From contig JAEWNN010000053.1 in assembly GCA_023457035.1 (NCBI GenBank), positions 1 through 42,754 of the forward strand: a stretch of DNA of 42,754 nt. Direction: 5' to 3'. This DNA comes from Verrucomicrobiota bacterium. GTDB taxonomy: Bacteria > Verrucomicrobiota > Verrucomicrobiia > Opitutales > Opitutaceae. Below, one piece after another: positions 25,111 to 33,010 of the stretch. Made by a program: the position numbers and the translations under genes. Positions within the stretch are counted from its first letter, which is position 1; each line of letters begins with the position of its first letter. The notes below the pieces were generated by a model. It ran no database searches. It had not been told where the DNA came from and saw nothing but the letters and a program-made list of their open reading frames with translations.

Positions 25111-26172
25111 ATGTCCTGGAAAACCCCGACCATCCCGCCCCTCGCCAACGAGCTCGCGCCCGCCCTGCAGGCGCGCATCGACAACAAGACGAAGCCGCCG
25201 CGCTCGCTCGGCCGGCTCGAGGAGATCGCGCTGCGGCTCGGCCTGATGCAGGCGACGGTGCAGCCGAAACTCGTCGCACCGCACGTGCTTGTGTTCGCCG
25301 GCGACCATGGGCTGGCGCGGGAGGGCGTGAGCCCGTTCCCGCCGGAGGTGACGCCGCAGATGGTGCTCAACTTCCTCGCCGGCGGCGCAGGCATCAACGT
25401 GCTCGCCCGCCAGGCCGGGCTGCCGATCAAGGTGATCGACGCCGGCGTGGCCGCGGAGCTGCCCGACCATCCCGACCTGATCAAACGCAAGGTGCGCCTC
25501 GGCACGCGCAACGCGCTGCACGAGCCCGCGCTCACGCCCGCCGAGGTGGAGCAGTGCCTGGAGTCCGGCGCGGCGATCGTGCGCGAACTGGCGGAGAAGC
25601 ACGCCACCAACGCGATCCTGCCCGGCGAACTCGGTATCGGAAACTCGGCTTCGGCGGCGCTGCTCTACAGCGCGTTCACCGGACGGCCGATCGCGGAGTG
25701 CACGGGCCGCGGCGCCGGGCACGACGACGCCGGGCTGGCGCGCAAGATCGCCATCCTCGAGCGCGTGCAGGCGAAGCACGGCGCCATCCGCGAGCCGCTC
25801 GCGGCGCTGGCGGCCTTCGGCGGCTGCGAGATCGCGATGATGACCGGCGCGATGCTCGAGGCCGCGAGCCGGCGGATGCTGGTGATGGTCGATGGCTTCA
25901 TCAGCACATCGGCGGCTTTGGCGGCCGCGCGGCTGGCACCGGCGGCGAGCGACTACTTCATCTTCGCGCATGCGTCCGGCGACGGCCCGCACCGTGTGGC
26001 GGTGCAGGCGTTGGGCGGCAAGCCGCTGATCGACCTCGGCATGAAGCTCGGCGAGGGCACGGGCGCTGCGATGGCGTGGCCGATCGTGCGCGCGTCCGTG
26101 GCGTTCCTGGACGAGATGGCGACGTTCGAGTCGGCCGGCGTGAGCGAGCGCGCGAAGGAGTCGGCGCAGTGA
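25111..26172 (+). CDS. cobT: Nicotinate-nucleotide:dimethylbenzimidazole phosphoribosyltransferase CobT
   Basis: 353 aa. It makes alpha-ribazole phosphate from a lower-ligand base and nicotinate mononucleotide. Family blocks: TKPPRSLGRLEEIA at the start, VFAGDHGLAREGVSPFPPEV, GELGIGNSASAAL, GRGAGHDDAG and the catalytic glutamate in MKLGEGTGAAMA (E315, equivalent to E317 of Salmonella). The ATG at 25111 gives the normal length. It overlaps cobS through GTGA. No BluB gene for dimethylbenzimidazole is in the window, so the base may be taken from outside or made by a gene elsewhere. Confidence 0.96.
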   Translation: MSWKTPTIPPLANELAPALQARIDNKTKPPRSLGRLEEIALRLGLMQATVQPKLVAPHVLVFAGDHGLAREGVSPFPPEVTPQMVLNFLAGGAGINVLARQAGLPIKVIDAGVAAELPDHPDLIKRKVRLGTRNALHEPALTPAEVEQCLESGAAIVRELAEKHATNAILPGELGIGNSASAALLYSAFTGRPIAECTGRGAGHDDAGLARKIAILERVQAKHGAIREPLAALAAFGGCEIAMMTGAMLEAASRRMLVMVDGFISTSAALAAARLAPAASDYFIFAHASGDGPHRVAVQALGGKPLIDLGMKLGEGTGAAMAWPIVRASVAFLDEMATFESAGVSERAKESAQ

Positions 26173-26930
26173 ACGCGTTCCGCAACGAGCTGCGCACGCT
26201 GGCCGGGGCGGTGTTGTTCTTCACGCGGCTTCCGCTGCCGGCGCGGCTCGGCGTCGAAGCAGCGGATCTGCGGCGGGCGATCACGTATTTCCCATTGTGC
26301 GGCGTGCTCGTGGGCGGCTTTGCCGCGCTCGACTGGTGGCTGGCGTCGCTGGTTTTCCCGGCGGCGGTGGCGGCCGGGGTAGCATTGGTCGTGGGCGTGG
26401 TGTTCACCGGCGCGATGCACGAGGACGGCTGGGCCGACGTGTGCGACGGTTTCGGCGGCGGGCACACGAAGGAGCGGGTGCTCGAGATCATGAAGGACTC
26501 GCACATCGGCGTGTACGGCGTGCTCGGGCTGGTGCTGCTGCTCGGGCTGAAATGGCAGACGCTGGCGGCGCTGCCCGGCGCGCTCGTGCCGGCGGCGCTG
26601 GTGGCGGGCCATGCGCTCAGTCGCGGCATGGCGGCGACGCTGATGGCGACGCTCGACTATGCGCGGCCGGAGGGGCCGTCGAAGGCGCGCGCGTTGGTCG
26701 TGCGGCTGGGCGGCTGGCGGTTGCTCTTTGTGCTGGCGACGGCGCTGGTGCCCATGGCGTTGCTGCCGTGGCGGGCCTGGTGGACCGTGGCGGCGTTGGT
26801 CGCGGTGCGGTTTGCGCTGGCGCGCTGGTTCTGGCGTTGGCTCGGCGGTTACACGGGCGACTGCCTCGGCGCCGCGCAGCAGCTCGGGGAGTTGACGTTC
26901 TATCTAGTGCTGGCGGGAGTGGGCACATGA
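26169..26930 (+). CDS. cobS: Adenosylcobinamide-GDP ribazoletransferase CobS
   Basis: 253 aa inner-membrane enzyme that joins adenosyl-GDP-cobinamide and alpha-ribazole(-phosphate), the last assembly step. The metal site MHEDGWADVCDGFGGG (H84, E85, D86, D90, D93) and the KDSHIGVYG motif are intact, with about six hydrophobic segments. A GTG at 26169 overlaps the cobT stop (GTGA), and no ATG fits the family start; the first residues NAFRNELRTL match the usual beginning. It overlaps cobC by ATGA. Confidence 0.95.
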   Translation: MNAFRNELRTLAGAVLFFTRLPLPARLGVEAADLRRAITYFPLCGVLVGGFAALDWWLASLVFPAAVAAGVALVVGVVFTGAMHEDGWADVCDGFGGGHTKERVLEIMKDSHIGVYGVLGLVLLLGLKWQTLAALPGALVPAALVAGHALSRGMAATLMATLDYARPEGPSKARALVVRLGGWRLLFVLATALVPMALLPWRAWWTVAALVAVRFALARWFWRWLGGYTGDCLGAAQQLGELTFYLVLAGVGT

Positions 26931-27451
26931 ACGGCCTGCTCATCCGGCACACGCGCGTGGCGATACCGCAGGGGCTTTGCTACGGGCGGACGAACGTGCC
27001 GCTGGCGGAGACGTTCGAAGCGGAGGCGGCGACGGTGCGCGCGAGCCTGCCGTGGACGCCGCTGGCGGTGTGGTCGAGCCCGGCGGAGCGTTGCCGGCGA
27101 CTGGCGGCGCGGTTGACGGCGGGCGACGTGAAGATCGAGCCGCGGCTGGCCGAGCTCGACATGGGCGAGTGGGACGGGCGCAAGTGGGACGAACTCTCCG
27201 GCGCGGTGCACGAGGCGTGGAAGGCCGATCCGTGGCGGACGCGGCCGCCCGGCGGCGAGTCGGCGGAGGATCTGGTGGCGCGGGTCGGCGCGTTGCGCGC
27301 CGAGGTGATGGCGGCGCGGCCGGAGCGGCTGGTGCTGGTGACGCATGCGGGCGTGATCCGGGCGTGGCGCAGCATCGGCGAAGGGCGACCGCTGGCGGAG
27401 TTGTTCGCGGAGGCGATCGGCTTCGGCTCGCTCACGCGGCTGTCGCGGTGA
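26927..27451 (+). CDS. cobC: Alpha-ribazole phosphatase CobC (histidine phosphatase family)
   Basis: 174 aa. The phosphoenzyme histidine lies in LLIRHTRV (His8), and the second histidine is in VLVTHAGVIR (His140). RLAELDMGEWDG supplies the catalytic acid region. Enzymes of this family remove the 5' phosphate of alpha-ribazole phosphate or adenosylcobalamin phosphate. RHT replaces the usual RHG, as in many CobC proteins. It overlaps cobS by ATGA and is the last gene of the coupled series; 68 nt separate it from the YjjP-type gene. Confidence 0.92.
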   Translation: MNGLLIRHTRVAIPQGLCYGRTNVPLAETFEAEAATVRASLPWTPLAVWSSPAERCRRLAARLTAGDVKIEPRLAELDMGEWDGRKWDELSGAVHEAWKADPWRTRPPGGESAEDLVARVGALRAEVMAARPERLVLVTHAGVIRAWRSIGEGRPLAELFAEAIGFGSLTRLSR

Positions 27452-27519
27452 GTGCGGCGGCGACACGCGCAGGTCTGGGCTTGTGACTGTGGGGAACGCT
27501 GGCATTTCCACCGTCGTCC

Positions 27520-28317
27520 ATGGACTTTGCCACCACCGGAAAACCGCCGCTCACCGAGCCGCAACAGCGCGAAGCCACGCGGCTGTGCGTCGAGACGGGG
27601 CTGATCCTGCTGCAGCATGGCGCCGAGAGCGCGCTGGTCGAGAACCTCGCCCGGCGGCTCGCGCTGGCGCTCGGGGTGCCGCGCGCGGAGGTCGCGCTGC
27701 TGGCCAACGCCGTGGTCGTGACGACGCTGAGCGAGGGCCACTGCATCACGACGGTGCGCCGCAACGAGGACCGCGGCATCAACATGCACATGGTCACGGA
27801 GGTGCAGCGGGCGGTGCTGGCCACCGAGGCCGGTGAGCTCGACCTCGAGGGTTTCCGGGCGCGGTTGGCGACGATCAGGCCGCTGCGGTATCCGCGTTGG
27901 CTGACGTCGGTCATGGTCGGGCTGTCCTGCGCGTGTTTCGCGCGGCTGGTGGGGGCCGACTGGACGAGCTGCGCGGTGGCGCTGGTGGCGGCGGGGGTGG
28001 CGATGGCGGTGCGCCTCCAGCTGGTCCGGCTGCATTTCAATCCGCTGGTGAACTTCTTCGTGACCGCGTTCGTCGCCACGTCGGTGGCGGGGCAGGGGGC
28101 GATCTACGGGATCGGCGACAAGCCGCAGGTGGCGATGGCGAGTTGCGTGCTGTTGCTCGTGCCCGGGTATCCGCTGATCAACTCGATCTCGGACATGGTG
28201 AAGGGCTACATCAACACCGGGCTGGCGCGCGGCATGTACGCGGTGCTGCTCTCGGCCGGCGCGTGCGCCGGCATCCTGCTGGCGATGAGCGTGTGGAAAG
28301 TGTGGGTGTGGCTATGA
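27520..28317 (+). CDS. yjjP: YjjP/ThrE-N-type subunit of a threonine/serine exporter
   Basis: 265 aa. A cytoplasmic N-terminal half (ETGLILLQHGAESALVENLA, then ANAVVVTTLSEG) with the conserved DUF1212 pattern is followed by four or five membrane helices ending in a short tail. In E. coli YjjP and YjjB together export succinate, and in Corynebacterium ThrE exports threonine and serine. Here it directly follows cobC on the same strand and overlaps the partner gene by ATGA. The substrate is unproven. A link to the threonine used for the B12 aminopropanol arm is only an inference. Confidence 0.85.
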   Translation: MDFATTGKPPLTEPQQREATRLCVETGLILLQHGAESALVENLARRLALALGVPRAEVALLANAVVVTTLSEGHCITTVRRNEDRGINMHMVTEVQRAVLATEAGELDLEGFRARLATIRPLRYPRWLTSVMVGLSCACFARLVGADWTSCAVALVAAGVAMAVRLQLVRLHFNPLVNFFVTAFVATSVAGQGAIYGIGDKPQVAMASCVLLLVPGYPLINSISDMVKGYINTGLARGMYAVLLSAGACAGILLAMSVWKVWVWL

Positions 28318-28781
28318 ATCTTCTCTGGGGAATCCTCCAACAGATGGCGCTGGCGGCCGTGCCGGCCGCGGGGTTCGGGATGCTGTTCAACGTGCCGGCG
28401 CGTGTGCTGTGGTACTGCGCCGCGGGTGGGGCGCTCGGCCGCGGGCTGCGCTTCGCCCTGGTCGAGGGGGCGCACCTGCCGGTGGAGTGGAGCACGCTGC
28501 TGGCGGCGGCGACGGTGAGCCTGCTCGGCGTCGCGGTCGCGCAACGGCTGCGCGCGCACCCGAAGGTGTTCACGGTGGCGGCGATGATTCCGATGATCCC
28601 GGGCGTGCCGCTCTTCAAGACGCTCATCGCGATCGCGCAGATCCAGCAGCGGGGGCTGAGCGACGCGCTGCTGTCGACCGCGATCACGCAGGGCTTGCAG
28701 GCGTTGTTCATCGTGGCCGCGCTGGCCGTGGGGCTGGCGGTGCCCGGTTTGCTGTTCTATCGGCGGCGCCCGGTGGTGTGA
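28314..28781 (+). CDS. yjjB: YjjB/ThrE-C-type membrane subunit
   Basis: 155 aa, four or five membrane helices, with the family segment MIPMIPGVPLFKTLIA. It matches the C-terminal half of ThrE and the YjjB protein that pairs with YjjP. Its start overlaps the yjjP-type stop by four bases, so the two are translationally coupled and probably form one transporter. Confidence 0.85.
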   Translation: MNLLWGILQQMALAAVPAAGFGMLFNVPARVLWYCAAGGALGRGLRFALVEGAHLPVEWSTLLAAATVSLLGVAVAQRLRAHPKVFTVAAMIPMIPGVPLFKTLIAIAQIQQRGLSDALLSTAITQGLQALFIVAALAVGLAVPGLLFYRRRPVV

Positions 28782-28848
28782 GCCGGCGGGTTCGCCTGCA
28801 GCTTCGGTCTGGCGGTCGGGCGCGCGCCGGCGCAGAGTGTGGGGCGCG

Positions 28849-29712
28849 ATGAACTCGAGCCCTGCCAGCAACGTGGTCCGTCGGATCAAGTGCGACCCGA
28901 TCGCGGCGTTCATCCAGCTGCCCGAGCGGCCGCTGCGCGTGGTGTCGCTGGTCTCTGGATTCACCGAGGCGATCCATGCGATGGGACTGGGGGACCGACT
29001 GGCGGGAGTGTCGCAATATTGTGCGCGCTACGCGCCGGTGGCGGGCATCCCGGTGGTGGGCGACTACCTGCGGATCGACGCGGACAAGCTGCGCGAGGTG
29101 CGGCCCGACCTGGTGCTCATGACGAGCGGCGTGCAGCTGGGGCTGGCGCGCAAGCTGGCGCAAGCCGGGGTGCCGGTGTACGTGCTGCACCTGCCCGACA
29201 GCTTCGGCGGGATCGTCGAGAATATCCGGAAACTCGGGGCGCTGCTGGGCGAGATGGATGCGGCGCTGGAGCTGGCGGAGCGGATGTCCAACGAGGCGGC
29301 GGCGCTGCGGCTCTCGCGGCCGGCGGTGCGGCCGCGGGTGTACGCGGAGCTGTGGTTCGGCCGGCATCCGCGGATGGCGGGCGGACTGAGCTTCGTGCAG
29401 GACATCCTCGAGCTGGCCGGCGGCGTGAACATCCTGCGCGGCTCGGCCGCCGGCTACATGGCGCTCAACCTGCCGGCGGTGGCGGCGGCGAAGCCGGAGG
29501 CGGTGATCGTGTTCTCGGAGGAGGACGACCATCCGGTCGATGGCGCGGCGCTGCTGGCCGAGCGCGGCTGGACCGGGGCGTGGCCGCATGTGCGAATCGA
29601 GAGCGGCATCGCGCGCGGGACGAATCTCATCCACGACGGTCCCTCGATGCTGGAGACGGCGCGCTGGCTGCGCGCCGAACTCATCGCCAGGGGCGTGATG
29701 GCGGCGACGTGA
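28849..29712 (+). CDS. BtuF-like class III binding protein lacking a signal peptide
   Basis: 287 aa with the fold of the cobalamin/siderophore binders: LRVVSLVSGFTEAIHAMGLG, the PVVGDYLRIDADKLREVRPD region, and YAELWFGRHPRMAGGLSFVQ in the C-terminal lobe. Unlike btuF at 17857 it has no N-terminal signal peptide; the first residues MNSSPASNVVRRIKCDPIAA are hydrophilic, so as written it is cytoplasmic. An ATG at 28837 adds only four residues. It follows yjjB by 67 nt on the same strand. It could be a cytoplasmic corrinoid chaperone or sensor, or an exported protein with a mis-called start. A single cysteine is present near residue 19. Confidence 0.83.
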   Translation: MNSSPASNVVRRIKCDPIAAFIQLPERPLRVVSLVSGFTEAIHAMGLGDRLAGVSQYCARYAPVAGIPVVGDYLRIDADKLREVRPDLVLMTSGVQLGLARKLAQAGVPVYVLHLPDSFGGIVENIRKLGALLGEMDAALELAERMSNEAAALRLSRPAVRPRVYAELWFGRHPRMAGGLSFVQDILELAGGVNILRGSAAGYMALNLPAVAAAKPEAVIVFSEEDDHPVDGAALLAERGWTGAWPHVRIESGIARGTNLIHDGPSMLETARWLRAELIARGVMAAT

Positions 29713-29742
29713 GGCGGGGCCCTGGCGGCGCTGACGGTGCCG

Positions 29743-29776
29743 GAAAACAAGAAACCCGCGGCCGAAGCCGCGGGTT
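29743..29776 (-). terminator. Terminator downstream of tRNA-Pro
   Basis: A perfect 10-bp stem (29753-29762 with 29767-29776) with a TTCG loop on the minus strand is followed by TCTTGTTTT. It begins 6 nt beyond the encoded CCA end of the tRNA and is a proper intrinsic terminator for that strand. On the plus strand there is no T run. Confidence 0.85.
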
Positions 29777-29781
29777 CCAAA

Positions 29782-29858
<77 letters not shown>

Positions 29859-29994
29859 ATTGCTGGGATTCTTCGCGGCCTCGGCCGAAACCTCGGTTGC
29901 GAAAGAGGGGCGAGGCTGCGAACCGGCCGGAGGTGAATCAAGGACAAACTTGGGCGAGTTTCGTCCCGCGGCTTGGCGCAGGGCTCGGGGACGC

Positions 29995-30372
29995 TCAATG
30001 CGCGGGCTGGTCGCGGTGGTGGACGCAGACGCTGTTGCCATCGGGGTCGGTGACGACCGCCATGTGGCAGACGGGCGAGGAGTAGGGCTCGGCGAGGAAC
30101 TTGACCCCGGCGGCGCGGAGCGCGGCGACGGCGGCGTCGAAGTCGGCCACCTCGAGGGCGACGCTCGGGCCTGCGGGCGACGGTTTCCAGTCGGGGACCA
30201 TGTTGGTGATGCCGAGGGCGGCGCCGGCGATCTCGTACTCGATCCAGTGTTTGCCCTCGTGCTCGAAGGTGGAGGCGGGCTGGAGGCCGAGGAGGCCTTC
30301 GTAGAAAGCGCGGGCGCGGGGCATGTCGGTGACGGGGTAGGCGGTGAAGGCGATCTCGGTGACTTTGATCAT
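29995..30372 (-). CDS. VOC-family (glyoxalase/dioxygenase fold) protein
   Basis: 125 aa single-domain protein with the two beta-alpha-beta-beta-beta modules of the vicinal oxygen chelate fold: MIKVTEIAFTAYPVTDMPRA, RAFYEGLLGLQPA, then GPSVALEVADFDAAVAALRA and the closing VTDPDGNSVCVHHRD. Metal ligands of glyoxalase I are not obvious beyond the terminal region. It could be a small metabolic dioxygenase-like or lyase protein. The start at 30372 begins the first strand. Confidence 0.9.
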   Translation of the reverse strand: MIKVTEIAFTAYPVTDMPRARAFYEGLLGLQPASTFEHEGKHWIEYEIAGAALGITNMVPDWKPSPAGPSVALEVADFDAAVAALRAAGVKFLAEPYSSPVCHMAVVTDPDGNSVCVHHRDQPAH

Positions 30373-31028
30373 GATGGGTGCAGTTGGTGGTGAGCAGTCT
30401 GGGTGGGGAACGGAAACGGAAGACTGGATGCTGGATCGCCGGCGGGAGTTTGTCAGCACTGGGGGCGGGCAACGGGCGGCCGACGGGATGAACGGGGCAA
30501 GCGCGGCTGGAGGTGGGGCGACGCGGTGCTCGGGCCGTCCGGGGAAGGTGGCGGACGACATGTGAATAACTTGTGAGCCAGTCGCTGCTTCCCGAGGGAA
30601 GTGGCGGTTCGGCGGAGGGGAGACGTTGGTTGGGGATAGCGACCCCTTGGCTGGGGCTGGAACAGGACGGAGCTGCACCGTGCGGAACCAAACGATAAAT
30701 GCAGGCAGGCGCGCGGAAGAGAGGTGGCTGCCGGATGGAATCCGCTGCCCTTAGTTGTTGATGGATAAGCTGAAATGATGGTGTCGCGTGAGAGGTCCCG
30801 GAGTCGGGCTCATGGCGGGGGAAACAACGTTTGGCTCGGAGGAGCGCCACCCGTGGAAGACTGGCGCGTGGGGCCATGCCGGCGGCTTGGAGCACAGGCG
30901 TTTGCACACGTGTCACGCCGAGGTGACGCGGTTGTTGTGAAGAACTTGGCTGCGGCGGGCGGTATGGGGGTGGCGGCGGGTTGACTCGCGCCGGGCAGTG
31001 CGGGCAGTTTGACGGCGCCATTCCTGCA
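30373..31028. other. Long intergenic stretch with no recognised gene
   Basis: 656 nt between the VOC gene (minus) and the reductase gene (plus). No open frame with family-like features is seen; a 69-codon plus-strand frame at 30775-30984 has a biased, Gly/Arg-rich composition and no Shine-Dalgarno sequence. The sequence is less GC-biased than its surroundings around 30560-30780 (GTGAATAACTTGTGAGC; GATAAATGC; GATGGATAAGCTGAAATGATG), so it could hold promoters or an RNA. A small CTTCCC-GA-GGGAAG hairpin lies near 30590. Confidence 0.35.
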
Positions 31029-31955
31029 ATGAAATCGATCGCAATCATCGGCTCGGGTGCCATCGGCGGCTTCTATGGCGCGATGCTCGCGCGGGCCGGC
31101 AACGACGTGCGCTTCCTGATGCGCTCGGACCTCGCGACAGTGCAGGCGAGCGGGTTGCGGGTGCGGGCGCCGTTCGGCGAATTTCGGATCGAGCGGCCCA
31201 CGGTGGCGGCGACGACCGAGGAGCTCGGGCCGGTGGACCTCGTGGTCGTGGCGTGGAAGACCACCTCGAATCGGGAACTGCCGCGCGTGTTGCCGCCGTT
31301 GCTGCACGAGCGCACGGCGGTGCTCACCCTCCAGAACGGACTCGGCGCCGAGGAGGAGATCGCAGCGATCGTGGGCGCGGAGCGCACGCTGGGCGGGCTG
31401 TGTTTTGTGGGTATCAACCGCACGGAGCCGGGGCTGATCGTGAACCCGGTCGAGGGGGCGATCACGCTGGGCGAGTTCGGGCGGCCGGCGAGCGAACGGT
31501 TGCGCGAGATCGTGGCGTTGTTCCAATCGGCCGGCATCAAGGCGCGGGCGACGGACAATCTCGGCGAAGAGCGCTGGAAGAAGCTGGTGTGGAACGTGCC
31601 CTTCAACGGGGTGACCATCGCCGCCGGCGGGATCACGACCGACCGCGTGCTGGCCGACGAAGGACTGCGGCAACTCTCGCGCGAGCTGATGTCCGAGGTG
31701 TTGCAGGGCGCGGCGGCGCTGGGCTTCACGATCCCGGAGAGCTACGCGGATTTCCAGATGGCGCGCACGCCGCCGCTCGGCGCGTACAAGCCGTCGAGCC
31801 TGCTCGACTGGCAGGCGGGGCGGGAACTGGAGGTCGAGAGCATCTGGGGCGAGCCGGTGCGGCGCGCCGCCGCGGCGGGCCGGGCGCTGCCGCGGATGGA
31901 GATGCTGTACTTTCTGCTGCGCGCGCTGGCGGCGACGAACCCGAGGCGATGCTGA
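31029..31955 (+). CDS. panE: 2-dehydropantoate 2-reductase (PanE/ApbA family)
   Basis: 308 aa. An NADP-binding Rossmann start, MKSIAIIGSGAIGGFYGAML, is followed by LVVVAWKT, LTLQNGLGAEE, the catalytic region EERWKKLVWNVPFNGVTIAA and the C-terminal domain. It would reduce ketopantoate to pantoate for coenzyme A. Several paralogues of this family act on other 2-keto acids, so the assignment is by family. The ATG at 31029 gives the nucleotide-binding strand at the N-terminus. Its stop codon overlaps the following acyltransferase start (TGATG). Confidence 0.9.
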   Translation: MKSIAIIGSGAIGGFYGAMLARAGNDVRFLMRSDLATVQASGLRVRAPFGEFRIERPTVAATTEELGPVDLVVVAWKTTSNRELPRVLPPLLHERTAVLTLQNGLGAEEEIAAIVGAERTLGGLCFVGINRTEPGLIVNPVEGAITLGEFGRPASERLREIVALFQSAGIKARATDNLGEERWKKLVWNVPFNGVTIAAGGITTDRVLADEGLRQLSRELMSEVLQGAAALGFTIPESYADFQMARTPPLGAYKPSSLLDWQAGRELEVESIWGEPVRRAAAAGRALPRMEMLYFLLRALAATNPRRC

Positions 31956-32884
31956 TGGCCGGCGAGAAGAAAGCTCCGCGACTCTGGATGCCGCAGTATT
32001 GGCCGGCGTGGTTGCTCCTTGGGTGCCTGCGGCTGCTCGCGCCGCTGCCCTGGGCGCTGCTGCTGTGGGGCGGGCGCTGGCTGGGGCGCGTGATGTTCCA
32101 TCTCGTGCCGGTGCGGCGCGCGGTGACGCTGCGCAACCTCGAGCTCTGCTTCCCCGCGCTGGCGGCGCAGGAACGCCGGCGGCTGGCGCGGCGCTGCTAC
32201 GAGTCGTTCGGCATGGGCGCGATGGAGGCGTTGATCTCCTACTACAGCCCGCCGGCGCGTTTCGCCGGTCGCTACACGATCGAGGGGTTGGAGCATCTCG
32301 AGGCGGCGCGGGCGGCGGGCCGCGGCGTGCTGCTGCTGAGCGCGCATTTCCACACGATCGAGATATCCGGCCGCATCGCCAACCTCCACCGACCGTTGAG
32401 CGCGTTCTACCGCAATCCCAACCATCCGGTGTTCGCGCACGAAATCCTGCGGTTGCGCACGCGCTGGCTGCACCGGATGTTCGCGGCCGACGACCTGAAG
32501 GGCGCGGTGCGGGCGCTGCGCGAGGGCGACATGCTCTGGTACGCGCCGGACCAGGGGAAACGGATCAAGGACTCGGTGGTGGCGCCATTCTTCGGCGTGC
32601 CCGCCGTGACCAACGTCGCCACGGGCAAGGTGGCGAGACTCGGCCGCGCGCTGGTGATCCCGTGGGGCGCGGTGCGTGAGCGCAAGGACGGTCGCTGGCA
32701 CTACCGCATCACCATCGGCGCACCGCTGCCGGAGCTGCCGGAGGACCCGGTGGCGGAGGGCACGGCGATCAACGCCGTGATCGAGCGCTTCGTGCGCGCC
32801 GCGCCCGAGCAGTACCTCTGGCAGCACAAACGCTTCAAGCGGCGCGGCGACGGGTATCCGGATGTCTACGCCGGGATGAAGTAG
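31955..32884 (+). CDS. LpxL/HtrB-family lipid A acyltransferase
   Basis: 309 aa inner-membrane protein with one N-terminal helix. The active-site motif LSAHFHTIEISGR (HxxxxE-type, as in Kdo2-lipid A lauroyltransferases), FYRNPNHPVF and WYAPDQGKRIKDSVVAPFFG are all present. It would acylate a lipid A precursor. Two in-frame starts exist: 31949 has GAGG only two bases upstream, whereas 31955 has it eight bases upstream, so 31955 is chosen. It overlaps the reductase gene and ends with QYLWQHKRFKRR, the normal C-terminus. Confidence 0.9.
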   Translation: MAGEKKAPRLWMPQYWPAWLLLGCLRLLAPLPWALLLWGGRWLGRVMFHLVPVRRAVTLRNLELCFPALAAQERRRLARRCYESFGMGAMEALISYYSPPARFAGRYTIEGLEHLEAARAAGRGVLLLSAHFHTIEISGRIANLHRPLSAFYRNPNHPVFAHEILRLRTRWLHRMFAADDLKGAVRALREGDMLWYAPDQGKRIKDSVVAPFFGVPAVTNVATGKVARLGRALVIPWGAVRERKDGRWHYRITIGAPLPELPEDPVAEGTAINAVIERFVRAAPEQYLWQHKRFKRRGDGYPDVYAGMK

Positions 32885-32894
32885 GCGTGGTGCC

Positions 32895-32910
32895 GGGGAC
32901 GCGAGTCCCC
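32895..32910. repeat. Short perfect hairpin between convergent genes
   Basis: GGGGAC-GCGA-GTCCCC, 6-bp stem with a tetraloop, 11 nt after the acyltransferase stop. It has no T run. It could aid termination on the plus strand or be a palindromic repeat unit like those at 10114 and 34812. Confidence 0.5.
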
Positions 32911-33010
32911 ATGGCGGTTCGCGCCCGAGTTGAGGGGGACTGCTCCCTTGGGCCCCTTCTGTCGTCTGCGGAAACGGAGAAAGGGCGACGCCCAGTTTGT
33001 GATGGGCGGC

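Noticed and set aside
30775..30984. Plus-strand 69-codon ORF before panE
   Set aside because: No ribosome site, biased composition and no similarity to a family that I recognise; it is treated as non-coding.
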